Shown: one piece after another, positions 12,021-24,445 of the stretch
Position numbering within the stretch: position 1 is the stretch's first letter
Layout: each line of letters starts with the position of its first letter
NCBI GenBank assembly: GCA_006937955.1
Contig: SSNP01000307.1
Span: forward strand, 204,494 to 268,493
Source: Pachypanchax playfairii
Taxonomy: Eukaryota > Chordata > Actinopteri > Cyprinodontiformes > Aplocheilidae
Length of the DNA: 64,000 nt
Reading direction: 5' to 3'
Program-made: the position numbers and the translations under genes
The notes under the pieces: generated by a model
Told to the model about the DNA's origin: nothing
The model's input: only the letters and a program-made list of their open reading frames with translations
The model's database searches: none

Positions 12021-12200
12021 TTAAGGGCGTAGTGCTGGACTGGTTTTGATCATATCTGAGAGACAGAAGCTTCATTGCCCATATAGATTCTCCTTCATCT
12101 GTACCTCTCACTTGGGGTGTCCCCCAGGGTTCAATACTGAGACACCTTCTTTTTACTGTTTATCTTCTCCTATTAGGTTATGTTCTGAATAAAAACATGT
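12021..12200 (+). mobile_element. LINE reverse transcriptase fragment (L2/Rex1 type)
   Basis: Translates, with one stop, as LKGVVLDWF-SYLRDRSF and VPLTWGVPQGSIL, the conserved RT block also present in the LINE at 22.9 kb. It directly abuts the 39-bp minisatellite. Short dead remnant. Confidence 0.75.
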
Positions 12201-12315
12201 AGTGTTGTCAAGATACTAAAATTTCTAACTCGAATCGATACTGTAAAAATAAACTCAATTTCGATACTAAGGTGTTTAAAAACACCAATTTATTGAACAA
12301 GTAGATACAATGAAT

Positions 12316-12693
12316 TAGGGCCCGACCGATATAAAGACTTTAGAGCAGGCCGATAGCCGATATAATGGCCGATGAATCCATACACCAGAAAAAATGTCTA
12401 AAATATTACTGAAAGCTAAAACACTGCATTCTAAGCTCATTCTTAAGCTCATGTCTACCTGTTAGACACCATGAACTATCTGGATTATTCACTGATTCCA
12501 AAAAATGTAAATAATAGACACGTTTATCTATTTTATGAACATTTATTTACATTTTTAACTGGGCATTCTCATTAGTGGAGATTCAGAAACACATATATGA
12601 CAAAAATAAATCAATAAAAATATCGGCAATTTTTTACCGATAGCCGATATCACCCGGGATCCCCATATCGGCCGATATATCGGTCGGGCTCTA
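12316..12693. mobile_element. hAT-type MITE, 378 bp
   Basis: Ends TAGGGCCCGACCGATAT and, reverse-complemented, TAGAGCCCGACCGATAT. It is flanked by CAATGAAT at 12308-12315 and 12694-12701, an exact 8-bp target duplication. The interior is AT-rich and non-coding. rest intron 1. Confidence 0.88.
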
Positions 12694-12701
12694 CAATGAA
12701 T

Positions 12702-13589
12702 AACCTTCCTTTTATCTAGTTACCTTAATTTATAGTGCAGAAATGTTAACATTTGTTAAACAATTTTGCTTAAACTTTTCAAATAACAGCAGTTTTTAAA
12801 ATTGCACACAAAAAAATGGTGAAAGATAACATAACTACACCACAGCTCTCAATTCAGTCACTACCCCATCACATCTCCTGTCCTGGCGCTCTTCTTTTTT
12901 TCTCTCTCTCTGTCTCTCACATGCCCATATGTCCCATCAAGCTTCCCGCTTCCTTTACCTGCCCACCCTCTCTCACTCTCAGTCATCAGTGCCGAAAACG
13001 AAAATGTACCTGCTGACAGTTTCGACTGCTGACTGCAGTCTTCCTCAGAGCGTCATCTGATGTGTTGCTGTCGTGTCATTTATCAGCTGTGCTGGTCTGG
13101 AGGTGTGTCGCACCACACACCCAGACCAGCCACGCTTCTCCTCTCCGCCACTGGAGAATGGAATCTCAGGTGTGAGCAGCACAGCTGATAAATGGCAGGA
13201 CGGCAACATGTCAGCTGAAGCAAAACATGACGTTGATCTTTTACCACATCTACGTCACAACCATCATCTCACAGACATGTTCTGTCACGGGTTTGGGGAT
13301 AAAACCATTTCTCAGCCACACTTGCCCCTTGGCGAGTTTGGCGTTTGTTAGCATAGCTGTTTAATATACTTAGATAATAAGCTAGTTTTTATAGTTTTTA
13401 ACGTTTTTAGCCTAAGTACTGATTGTGTTTTGAACGTTAGCCTATGTTAGCATTACTACTCTCAGAGACTGGACCCATCATGTCTCCCTCTGCCTCAACA
13501 ACAGCCCGGCAGCGCTGGTTCAGCGCACTGAGCCTGTGGCTCAAACATATATATATATAAACAATAGATGCTTCATGGGAAAGTTTCAG
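12702..13589. other. rest intron 1, no gene; contains a nested hairpin
   Basis: No exon is recognised. Perfect 17-bp arms ATTTATCAGCTGTGCTG (13078-13094) and its complement (13177-13193) enclose a second hairpin whose 10-bp arms are GCTGGTCTGG (13091-13100) and CCAGACCAGC (13121-13130). Probably the remains of a palindromic element. Confidence 0.6.
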
Positions 13590-14690
13590 ACACAACACCG
13601 GCGGCCATCTTACCACAGTGAAGCTCTTTGGCAGAATTGTAGTGAATGGAAGGTAAGTGAAATCTTAATGGATCTACAAATAGTTTGGTGTTTTACAAAC
13701 GTTTTTAACGTGACTGTAATTGACCCGTCGCCCAGTCCCGCCCCCCTTAATTACTGTTGCTACATCCAACATACACTGCCAGCGTGACAGATTACCATGA
13801 AGAGGTATTTCCATGCGTGTCAGTGACCTTTTCTGGAGCAAAACCTTCGCGACATCCACCAAATCGAACCAGCCTTGATCGCCTTTCTTTCTACAGTCAA
13901 GTGGCGTCCGTCTGCTCCGAGCCAGACTCCCTCGCAGCTGGCGAGCACTCCCAGCGGTCAGCACCTCCAAAGCTCGGCTCTGCCATTGCCAACAGCCAGT
14001 GGCAGTCCTGAGCCAATTTGCGCTGATCCATGGGTGGATCGCGCCACCACTCAGGATGCTCCTCAGCACCGAGTTCCACCTGACATGTAGTTAGTATTTA
14101 ATAGATGTGGGCGCACTGCTTCACCATCTTGCTTGGTATTAATGTTTGTCAGACCTGTTCAAATAGTAACAGTTGTGTGATTGGACAATGGCCGTTTTGG
14201 GGCGAGGCCAGTGAAAGGTCAATTCTGGATAGTTTTACATGTTGAAATTGCAGGTTTTCTTTTTGAAAAGCAACTTAATCATGCAGCTTAGTTGTGGATC
14301 ACAGCTACTATAGTGTGAGTTATACAGTTACTTGATTTACAATCAGTTTGGTTTGTTAAAAACATCTTGTGTTATGATGCAGGACATTTCAGGCTTTATT
14401 GATCAGTGAAAATGTCAGACTTGCCTGTAGATGTTCACATCACTGTTGTTTCAAAACAATAACTCTTTGGATCATCTGTCACATGTAAGATATGATGTTA
14501 TTATACTTAGGATAATCAGTAGTTACTTAATGTACAGTACAGGTCCTGAAAGTGTTGACAATAACTGATATATCTGGTACATTTCACATGTTGAGAGACA
14601 CGAGGAGGAACTGGTCCTGAGAAGACACAGTTTTGTCTCTCTACAGGATTCTAATCTGCAGCGAGGATTTCAGGACTTTGATATATATAA
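13590..14690 (+). repeat. dispersed repeat family Y, copy 2 (interrupted)
   Basis: Diverged, oppositely oriented copy of 5380-6080, interrupted by the 13722-14220 insertion. In copy 1 the matching position reads straight through, which dates the insertion after family Y dispersed. rest intron 1. Confidence 0.65.
13722..14220. mobile_element. non-autonomous DNA element nested in family Y
   Basis: Flanked by AATT at 13718-13721 and 14221-14224. Ends GACCCGTCGCC and, reverse-complemented, GACCTTTCAC share a GACC start and similar GC-rich subterminal text. It contains an unrecognised open frame on the minus strand but no transposase motif I can name. Confidence 0.5.
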
Positions 14691-15027
14691 TTTATTTATT
14701 TGCTGTAGTTTGGGTGCAGGTCAGGGAGCTCGGTGCGGATGATGCACTCTGCCGATGTAGGGCTTCTCTGTCCTGCATGGTGCTGTTCCTGAACCAGGTT
14801 GAGATGTCGGGATGCTCTCTATGGTGCAGTAATAAAAGTTTCTGAGCACCTTGGAGGGCAGTCTGAAGTCTCTCAAGCGCTTGAGGTGGTAGTGCTGCTG
14901 CTGCTGGGCCTTTTTCACCACGGCGTTGATGTGACAGGACAAAGATAGGTCCTGCGTGATGTGAACACTGAGATATTTGAAGCTGTTCACTCTCTCCACT
15001 GGGCTCTTGTTGATTACAGGGGTCTGA
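14691..15027 (-). mobile_element. non-LTR retrotransposon RT C-terminal fragment, distal part
   Basis: Minus strand reads PVERVNSFKYLSVHIT and KKAQQQQHYHLKRLRDFRLP, the post-RT segment of a jockey/Rex-like fish LINE. Together with 16239-16345 it formed one stretch, now split by the Tc1 copy at 15030-16236. Confidence 0.7.
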
Positions 15028-15029
15028 TA

Positions 15030-16236
15030 CTGCTGGGGGAAGTAATTATTTGAACTTTTGTCCAATGACAAAGAAATGAAAAGTTTCAGAACAGTATCAT
15101 TTTAATGGTAGGTTTGTTTTCACAGTGACCGATAGTACATCAAAAGGAAAACTGACAAAATAACTTTAAATAAAAGATAAAAACTGATTTGCATTTCATT
15201 GCATGAAATAAGTATTTGAACCCTCTAAAAAAAGACTTAATACTCAGTGGCAAAACCCTTGTTTGCAAGCACAGAGGTCAAGTGTTTCTTGTAGTTGATA
15301 ACCAAGTTTGCGCACATTTTAGGGGGAATTTTGGTCCACTCCCCTTTGAAGATCATCTCTAAATATCTAAGGGTTTCTAGGCTGTCTCTGTGCAACTTTG
15401 AGCTTCAGCTCCCTCCATAGGTTTTCAATTGGATTAAGGTTCGGAGACTGATAAGACCACTCCGTGACCTTAATGTGCTTTTTCTTGAGCCACTCCTTTG
15501 TTGCCTTTGCTGTATGTTTTGGGTCATTGTCGTTCTGGAACACCCACCCACGACCCTTTTTCAGTTTCCTAGCAGAAGGAAGGAGGTTTTTGCTCAGGAT
15601 TTCACGATACATGGCTCCGTCCATTTTCCCGTTGATGCGGTGAAGTTGTCCTATGCTCTTAGCAGAAAAACACAAACAAAGCAAAATGTTTCCACCTCCA
15701 TGCTTGATGGTGGGGACGGTGTTTTGGGGATCATAAGAATCATTTTTATCGTGTGTCTTCTTGAGCAGAGGGACCTTGCGAGCTCTACAGGATTATAATC
15801 CATTGCGGTGTGTTTCCAATGGTTTACTTGGTGACTGTGGGCCCAACTGCTTTGAGGTCATTGACGAACTCCTCCCATGTAATTATAGGATGATTTCTCA
15901 CCTTTCTCAGAATCATTGACACCCCACGAGGTGAGATCTTGCGTGGAGCCCCAGATTGAGGTCGATTGATGGTCATTTTGTGCTCCTTCCATTTTCGAAC
16001 AGTTGCACCAACAGTTGTCACCTTCTCTCAGCTTCTTGCTAATGGTTTTGTAGCCCATTCCAGCCATGTGCAGGTCAGTAATTTTGTCTCTGACATCCTT
16101 GGACAGCTCTTTGCTCTTTCCTATGTTGGAGAGTTTGGAGTCTGCTTGACTGATTGATTCTGTGGACTTTTCATTTCTGTGTCATTGGACAAACTTACAA
16201 AATCAGCGAGTGGTCAAATAATTATTTCCCTCACTG
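15030..16236 (-). mobile_element. Tc1-like transposon, degenerate, internally deleted
   Basis: Inverted ends GAAGTAATTATTTGAAC on the left and GGTCAAATAATTATTTCCCT on the right, with TA at 15028-15029 and 16237-16238. Minus-strand pieces match Tc1 transposase: HTH segment RPQSGAPRKISPRG (15824-16021) and C-terminal FQNDNDPKHTAKATKEW and NPIENLWRELK (15367-15684). The segment that should carry the first catalytic Asp (SDETKIELFG in the intact copy at 37.5 kb) is deleted around 15750-15820, so the copy is dead. Confidence 0.85.
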
Positions 16237-16238
16237 TA

Positions 16239-16345
16239 GTTCCTTTCCTGTTTAGTGCTGTAGTCCACTATCAACTCCTTTGTCTTACTGACATTTAGAA
16301 GAAGGATGTTCCTCTGGCACCATTTCTCCAAGTTCCTAATCTCCT
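16239..16345 (-). mobile_element. LINE RT fragment, proximal part
   Basis: Minus strand reads LEKWCQRNILLLNVSKTKEL, the segment that normally lies just before the SFKYL block of the same LINE. It is separated from 14691-15027 only by the Tc1 copy. Confidence 0.7.
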
Positions 16346-16352
16346 TCAGGTA

Positions 16353-17111
16353 GGGTGTTTCTCAGTGTCAAGGAACCTTGCCTACCGAGGCACTGCCTTG
16401 GTAGAGGAGGTGTCTTGCTTACGAGGACACTGGAACAGACTTCACTCACATGACCGCGGCTGCCAGCTCACGTGCACTGTTTACGTCCAGCCCATCGCCC
16501 ATGGAGCTAGAAATGTTAATAAAAATAAAATAAATTTGAAAGCGAGTTAATACCTTCTAGCCACCGAAGCTGCAACTACAAAGCAACTATACAACCGTAT
16601 ACCTGCTTTGGATTAAAAAAACATTTTAAATATAAACCCGATAGCAACAATCAGTTAACTTACATTTAAACTTTTGAAGCCTTTGAAGTAGCTGCGGTCG
16701 ACTCCTCAACCGCCATTTTTTGAAAATACCACAATGTATTCTGGGAAATTTGTGACCGAGGGAAGGCATCAAGGCACGTCCCTTGCTCGGGATGGGGGAT
16801 TGTGCTGAACTAACAATTCAGCCCAATCGGCTGGTTCATTAGATAGAAAATTTTTTATTATTAATTGGTTGATTTTTTTGTGAAGTGCCTTGAAATGACT
16901 TTGTCATGAACTGGCACTTTATAAATAAATAAAATTGAAATAAACATGTATCCTTGGTATGTTAGCTAAATAGCGGGCAAACCGAGTACAGATGCCTCGG
17001 TAGCAAATGAACATTGGAACGCGCCTTGGCGGGTCCCGATGAGGTATCTCCTACGCAACCGGGGCGGGACCAAGGCATCAAGGCAAGGTTCCTTGGCTTT
17101 GAGAAACACCC
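16353..17111. mobile_element. non-autonomous DNA element with about 30-bp inverted ends
   Basis: Left end GGGTGTTTCTCAGTGTCAAG and right end (reverse complement) GGGTGTTTCTCAAAGCCAAG both continue GAACCTTGCC. The interior matches 8800-9045 in opposite orientation. No clear target duplication was found, probably through decay. Confidence 0.7.
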
Positions 17112-18019
17112 GTGAAGACATTAGATCATAGGTTAACTGGAGTTTCTAAACTTGCTCCAGGTGTAAGCAAGTGTTTGAAAGACTGTTATTCTTTATGTTG
17201 GTCTGTGATGCAGCAGCAACCTGTTCAGGTTAGGCAGTAACTTCCCATGACCTGTAAAAGTAACTACTGTAGTATGTGGAGACTGGTAGATGGGTGGATG
17301 CAGATTTGGTATGTCAGAATACAAAATGTCATGGATTATTAATTTTTTCTAATTCCCTTGTTTAGGTACCAAAGTTTAAAAGTCACACACAGTTTGTTTG
17401 TAGCTGCACCAGCAATGGAAGGACAAGACAGTGGTGAGACCAGCCATGTTGTCTGGTTTGGAGACAGTACCACAGAGGAAAGGACAGGAGACACAGCTCA
17501 AGGGAGCAGAACATGTTGAGGTTCTTTGGGAGGGACAAGAATCGACAGGATCAGGAATGAGTCCATCAGAGGGACAAGGATGGACAGGATCAGGAATGAG
17601 TCCATCAGAGGGACAAGGATGGACAGGATCAGGAATGAGTCCATCAGTGGGACGACATGTTAGAAGTTTAGGAGATAAAGTCAGAGAGACTGAGATGATT
17701 TGGACATGTCCAGAGGAGGGATAGTGGGTTTGTTGGGAAAAGGATGCTGAGGTGGGAACTGCCAGGCAGGAAGTCTAGAGGAAGGCCAAAGAGAAGACAT
17801 ATTGATGTAGTGAAGTAGGACATGAGGTTGCAGAAGACAGGTGGAGACAGAGGAATGGCTGTGGAGACTCCTGAAGGGAGCAGCTGGAAGGAGGAGAAGA
17901 GTAAAGCACTCAGAAATGTTCTTTAATAACATCAGGTGTTTGCTGTAGTTTTTAGATGGTCAGTTGTAAGAATGTCCACTACCTCGTCAATGTCTGATGC
18001 TTCTTGTTTGATTTTGCAG
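17112..18019 (+). other. rest intron 1 end: LINE-like fragment with 39-bp triplication
   Basis: About 17690-17910 resembles, with frame breaks, the C-terminal tail of a fish LINE (GHVQRRDSG, ELPGRKSRGRPKRR). At about 17546-17650 a 39-bp unit (GGATGGACAGGATCAGGAAT...) is present three times. The intron ends with TTGATTTTGCAG at 18019. Confidence 0.55.
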
Positions 18020-21000
18020 CTTCCTGTTGTGAAGGTGAACAGCTGATATCGACATGGAAACTCAGACTGTGTTCTCGGTTGGAATGTTGCCGGAGAGTGT
18101 TTCACTAACAAATGAGGTGCAATGTCTTAATGACCTGACCAGAAACATGCTGCCCGCCCCTCAGCTGATAATGCTGGCCAATGTGGCGGCAGAGAGCGGC
18201 GGCGGTGATGGCAGCCTGGCAGATGAGAAGGAAATGATGGAGCTGAAAACAGTAGGATCCAACTACTCGGACAGCGAGGATGAAAGCATGATCAGGTCAG
18301 TTGATGCAGCTTACTTTGAGCTCTGATCATGTTACCTTTTGTTAATACACCTGTGTGTTTGACCAGGTACAGCTACGACAACCAGAACCACAAGGAGGTT
18401 TGTATCGTTGAGTATCCAGACAAGCCGATCGCTGCCACTGATCCAGTCACCCATGCAAACAGAGATGGTGATGAGAGCCTCAAACTTGAAGACCGGCCCT
18501 GTCCCCCTAAGCCCCACACCTGCACCAACACATCTCAGCAGGACACCAAACGTAAAGATGTCCCCACCACCACCTCATACAGCATGCAGAAAAAGAAGCC
18601 GTTCTGCTGTAAGCCATGTCACTTCCAGGCACAGAATGAGCAGGAGTTTGTGGAGCACCTGAGCACTCACAGTGCCAGCAAGATGATGATGGCCAACCAG
18701 GTGGAAGGGCGAAGCAAGATCAACCATGCAGAAACACCTGAAACCTCTGTTCAGATAAGTGGGGAGGTGGAGCGAAGCAGTGAGGCAGCAGTCCAGGGGG
18801 ATGTCAAGGGGCTGATCAGGTGTGAACGCTGTGGCTACAACACAAACCGCTATGATCATTACATCGCTCACCTGAAACACCACAGCAAAGAGGGTGATGA
18901 CCACAGGTAAGGCCCACCTGCACACAAAAGAATGAACCTGAGTTATCTTTCCAAACTAGAAATCCTGCCTGGTGTCACAGACCTCAGGTCTTCAGGTCAC
19001 CGACTGAACTCAGATCAGAAGCTTAGTTAAGATCAGATTCCTGTTAAATCTGACTCAATGCAATACACTTCAAAGTGATGAAGGTGGGTTCACCTATGAG
19101 CGTTTACCTGTATTGCCTACAGGGTTTTTAAGTGCACGCTGTGTGCATACACCACTGTCAGTCAGTATCACTGGAGGAAACACCTGAGGAACCACTTCCC
19201 CAGCAAACTACACACCTGCAGTCAATGTTCTTATTTCTCTGACCGCAAGAGCAACTACATCCAACACATCCGGACTCACACAGGTACCTGTCCTTCTCCT
19301 GTTCTTTGTAATATCCTCATCATGTCCTCCTCCATCCTTATCATGTCATCCCCTGTCCTCATCATGTCGTTTCCCTGTCTTCATCATGTCCTCCTCTGTT
19401 CTTCCTTTTCACCTCATGTCCTCCCGGTTTCCTCATCATGTCTTCCTCTGCCCTCCTGATTTCCACCCCCTGTCCACATCATGACCTCCTCCTGCTCTCT
19501 TCATTTCCTCCCCTGTCATCCTGATGTCCTCATCTTATTCCCACCCTGTACTCATCACATTTTCACTGTGTCTTCTCCCTATTCTCAGTATGTTGTTTTG
19601 TCCTCAGTGTGTCTTTTTTCTTTCCTTGTTGTTTATCCAGTTTCTGTTCGTTGTCTGTCTTGTTTTATTTTCTGTCCTCATTTAGTCACTTTTTCTTGAC
19701 AATTCTGTCTTCCCACTGCTCAGTCCATTCTTGTCTGACGTTGTCGTATGTTTTCATGCTTGTCTCAGTCTTTATGTCCACAGTGTCAGGTAGGTTTGTG
19801 ATCATGTGATGATGACTGTGTTTCTATTGGACAGGTGTGCGTCCATTCCAGTGTCTGTACTGCGACTACTCAAGCTCTCAGAAGACTCACCTGACTCGAC
19901 ACATGAGGACTCACTCAGGTGAGTGTGTAAGACAGGTGTGCCCAGCAGTCACACAACCTGGAGTACATCAGACTGGGAGATTTGTGTCTGTCAGTTTTTT
20001 TAAACATGAGAATAGTTTTGTGTGTTTACCTGCCACAGCTGATTGTTAATCAGAGTTATTGATTATTCCAATCACCCGATGCCCCAGGTGACACAGCACA
20101 AACTGATTTACTTCGTTTTTGTACTCGCTGTCCTGTTCTGTATGGCAGCCCCTGGTCTTAACGTCCCACCCCCACCTGCAGAACAATCAGAGGGGACAAA
20201 ACACAAACTGTCATCGTTTTTTTTTTAAATGCTGAGAGAAAATTCATCAGATTTTCCACCTCGGAAGACTTTATTCAGCATGTTGACATTGAGTGGTCCA
20301 GGACAAGGCCTAATGGGGAAGAAGGTCTTCCTCTGATCAGGAGGTGAGTGGTTCGGTTACTGGTCCCAGTAGGCCACATGCCGAAGTATCGTTGGACAAG
20401 ATACTGAATCATGAAACTGCCCCCTGGGCACCGTACAAATGACGGCCCTCTGCTCCTCAGGGATGGGTCAAATGCAGAGAAATGATTTCCACAAGATGAA
20501 GTGTGCATGCTCAGCCTACACCACTTAGCTGATGCTTCCTTTGCACATTCTCACTAGTGCGCCACTGCCACCTACTTTAGTGGATGTGCAATAACACTTT
20601 TATTCTAGTACAGCAAAAAAAAACATGCTCCCCAGTCACATGACCCCTACCCTCTCTCAACCTCCTTCACCAGAGGGAACAGAAAAAAGGGAGGAAGGTA
20701 CTGTGTAGGAGGTGGGCGACACCGAGCCCTATCGTGAGCCGCTCTCTCAGGCATAACTTAAAGCTGGAATCCAGAGTTTTCCTCTTTTCATGAGTTATGC
20801 ACGAATTCCATAAAAGTCATAGTCTGACCCGGTATATACACTATATTACCAAAAGTATTCGCTCACCTGCCTTTACTCATACTATGAACTGAAGTGCCAT
20901 CCCATTCCAACCCATAGAGTTCAATATGATGTCGGTCCACCTTTTGCAGCTATTACAGCTTCAACTCTTCTGGGAAGGATGTCCACAAGGTTGAGGAGAG

Positions 21001-24000
21001 TGTTTATAGGGATTTTTGACCATTCTTCCAAAAGTGCATTGGTGAGGTCACACACTGATGTTGGTCGAGAAGGCGTGGCTCTCAGTCTCCGCTCCAATTC
21101 ATCCCAAAGGTGTTCTATCGGGTTCAGGTCAGGACTCTGTGCAGGCCAGTCAAGTTCATCCACACCAGACTCTGTCATCCATGTCTTTATGGACCTTGCT
21201 TTGTGCACTGGTGCACAGTCATGTTGGAAGAGGAAGGGGCCCGCTCCAAACTGTTCCCACAAGGTTGGGAACATGGAATTGTCCAAAATGCTTTGGTATC
21301 CTGAAGCATTCAAAGTTCCTTTCACTGGAACTAAGGGGCCAAGCCCAGATCCTGAAAAACAACCCCACACCATAATTCCTCTTCCACCAAATTTCACAGT
21401 CGGCACAATGCAGTCTGAAATGTACCGTTCCCCTGGCAACCTCCAAACCCAGACTCGTCCATCAGATTGCCAAATGGAAAAGTGTGATTCATCCCTCCAG
21501 AGAACGCGTCTCCACTGCTCTAGAGGCCAGTGGCGGCGTGCTTTACACCATTGCATCCGACGCTTTGCATTGCACTTGGTGATGTGTAGCTTGGCTGCAG
21601 CTGCTCGTCCATGGAAACCCATTCCATGAAGCTCTCTGCGTACTGTACTTGGGCTAATCTGAAGGTCACATGAAGTTTGTAGAAAGTCGGCGACCTCTTT
21701 GCACTATGCGCTTCAGCATCCGCTGACCCCTCTCCGTCACTTTACGTGGCCTACCACTTCGTGGCTGAGTTGCTGTTGTTCCCAAACGCTTCCATTTTGT
21801 TATAAGAGAGCTGACAGTTGACTGTGGAATATTTAGGAGCGTGGAAATTTCACGACTGGATTTGTTGCACAGGTGGCATCCTATGACAGTTCCACGCTGG
21901 AATTCACTGAGCTCCTGAGAGCGGCCCATTCTTTCACAAATGTCTTGCTTTACAGTCTGCATGCCTGAGTGCTTGACTTTATACACCTGTGGCCAGGCCA
22001 AGTGATTAGGACACCTGATTCTGATCATTTGAATGGGTGAGCCAATACTTTTGGTAATATAGTGTATATCAAACCCCTCCCGGCCCATGTTGGCATTAGC
22101 AAATAGCATTCTACATCTGCATAGTACACCTGTCAATCAAATGTATTCTGTATTCTGTAAATGTATTCTGAAGAATTACTGTTGGCTGGCATTTACGAGT
22201 TGTTTAAACGTTTAATAACCGAAACAATTAAAATAAATGAACAAACATTGATGTTAAGGATGTTGATATTTTTCTTCATTATTTTAATATCATGTGTACT
22301 GTTGTTTTAGATGAAATTGCTCCCTTTAAACTTAAGCGCAGCAGAACAGTTGCTGAGCCTTGGATCAATGAGGAAATACGAGCGTTCAGGTGCACCTGCC
22401 AACGCGCTGAGAGAAGGTGGAAGAAAGATGGGCTTCATACCTCTTCGGAAATTCTGCGGCAATGTCTATCTGACTAGCAGTCTGCTTTTAAGGATAGTAA
22501 AACTCAATATATCTCCAAATTTATATCCGATAATAGTTACAAGCCTCGTGTCCTTTTTAAATAATTGAAATCACTTTTGCAGCCTGGTGACTCCTCTCCT
22601 CTGGTCCCATCTGCTTTGCTTTGTGAATCTTTTGCAAAGTTTTATTATGATAAAGTCTGTATTGCTAGGCCTGCCCTTTCTGACTCTGTGCCCAATCCAG
22701 AGATGGGCCTACTTGATTTCATTCCTGGGACTTTTGATACATTTGCTCCAGTGTCTGCCTCTCAGCTCTCTGAGTTATTAAAAAGGCTGAAACATTCTTT
22801 TAGCCCTGAGGATAATGTTCCACAAAGGCTGTTGTTAGAGGTTTTTAGAGCTGTTTGTCCCTATCTTTTGAAATTATTATCTGGCTGTAGGTTGTGTCCC
22901 AGCTGCTTTTAAACACACTGTGGTTCAACCACTCCTGAAAAAGACGGATTTAGATCCTACTGTTCTTTCAAACTTTAGGCCTATTTCCAAATTGCCTTTT
23001 CTTTCTAAAATCCTGGAAAAGATTGTTTACCTTCAACTTTCGGAACACTTGCAGTCTTATAAAATCACAGAAAAGTTTCAGTCTGGTCTTAAAATGGGAC
23101 ACAGTACAGAAACTGCCCTTCTTAGAGTTTATAATGACTTGCTTTTAGTTTCTGATGTAGGATATTCTGCTATTTTATTACTCTTGGACTTGTCGGCTGC
23201 ATTTGATACCGTGGACCACGATATTCTTTTATCTTGTTTGAATCAAACTGTTGGGCTTAAAGGAATAGTTCTTAGCTGGTTCCATTCCTACCTGTCTGAT
23301 AGGACTTTTGAAGTTAATTTGGGACAGTTTTCCTCCTCTAAAGTTCCCTTGAAATGTGGAGTTCCCCAGGGATCTATTTTGGGTCCAGTATTATTTTCTT
23401 TGTACCTGTTACACCTAGGGTCCATTTTTAAAAAGTTTGGATTATCCTTCCATTGCTTTGCAGATGATCTGCAAATTTATCTCCCATTGAAAGGTAGAGG
23501 AAATCTGCCTGTCCAAAACCTCATCAATTGTTTAAGTGAAGTTAAATCCTGGATGGCAAAGAATTTTTTACACTTGAATCAAGACAGGACAGAGGTTTTA
23601 GTATTTAGCGAGACTGAACTCCTTCTGGAAGGTTCCAGTCCCGTTGGCCCTTTTAACTCTTTTAACCGTGCTGTTGCTCGAAACCTTAGAGTTCAGTTTG
23701 ATAACTGTTTTATATTTGATAAGCAGATCAGTGCGGTGGTGCTGTCCAGTTTTTATCATTTAAGGTTGATTAGTAAAATTAAGCCATACTTACCTTTTGC
23801 TGGACTTGAAAGAGTGATTCATGCTCTCATCACTTCTAGACTACTAGTCTACAGTAACTCCTTATATGTCGGGTTAAACAACTCTCTGTTGCGTCGTTTG
23901 CAGCTTGTCCAGAATGCTGTTGCTCGTCTTCTGACGACCATGTCACTCCGATAATTTCCTGTCTGCATTGGTTGCAGGTTCGTTTTAGAATTGATTTTGA

Positions 24001-24412
24001 TTCTTGTTTTTAAATGTTTGAATGACATGGCACCCCCCTACCTGTCTGATCTTTTACACCGCTATGTCCCTAAGAGACATTTGAGGTCAGAAAATCAACT
24101 TCTTTTGTTTGTTCTTAGATCTAGGTTGGTTACTCGTGGGGACAGGACCTTTTCTGTTGCTGCTTCCTCTCAGTGGTAGGATGGCAAGCTTATTAGAAGT
24201 TTTTAAATCACTCTTAAAGACACATCTTTTTAAAATGGCCTTCGAATCTGGTTAAACTCACCAATAAGTTTTTTTTTTTTTTTGTGTACTCAATGTATAT
24301 AGAGCTGTCTTTTTATTTTTGGGCACTTATTGAGTGCTTCTTTTGTTGATTTTATCACTTGTGCAGCGCTTTGGTCTCCTCGTTGGATGTGTAAAGTGCT
24401 TTATAAATAAAG

Positions 24413-24445
<33 letters not shown>

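Noticed and set aside
10328..12049. 573-aa open frame as a novel repeat protein
   Set aside because: It lies in a rest intron, is wholly a 39-bp minisatellite, and ends in a dead LINE fragment. Unit length divisible by three explains the openness. Kept only as a testable finding.
13674..14069. 131-aa minus-strand open frame
   Set aside because: It spans the boundary of a nested transposon and family Y and has no known domain.
20979..21629. 216-aa plus-strand open frame
   Set aside because: It is the antisense shadow of the Tc1 transposase.
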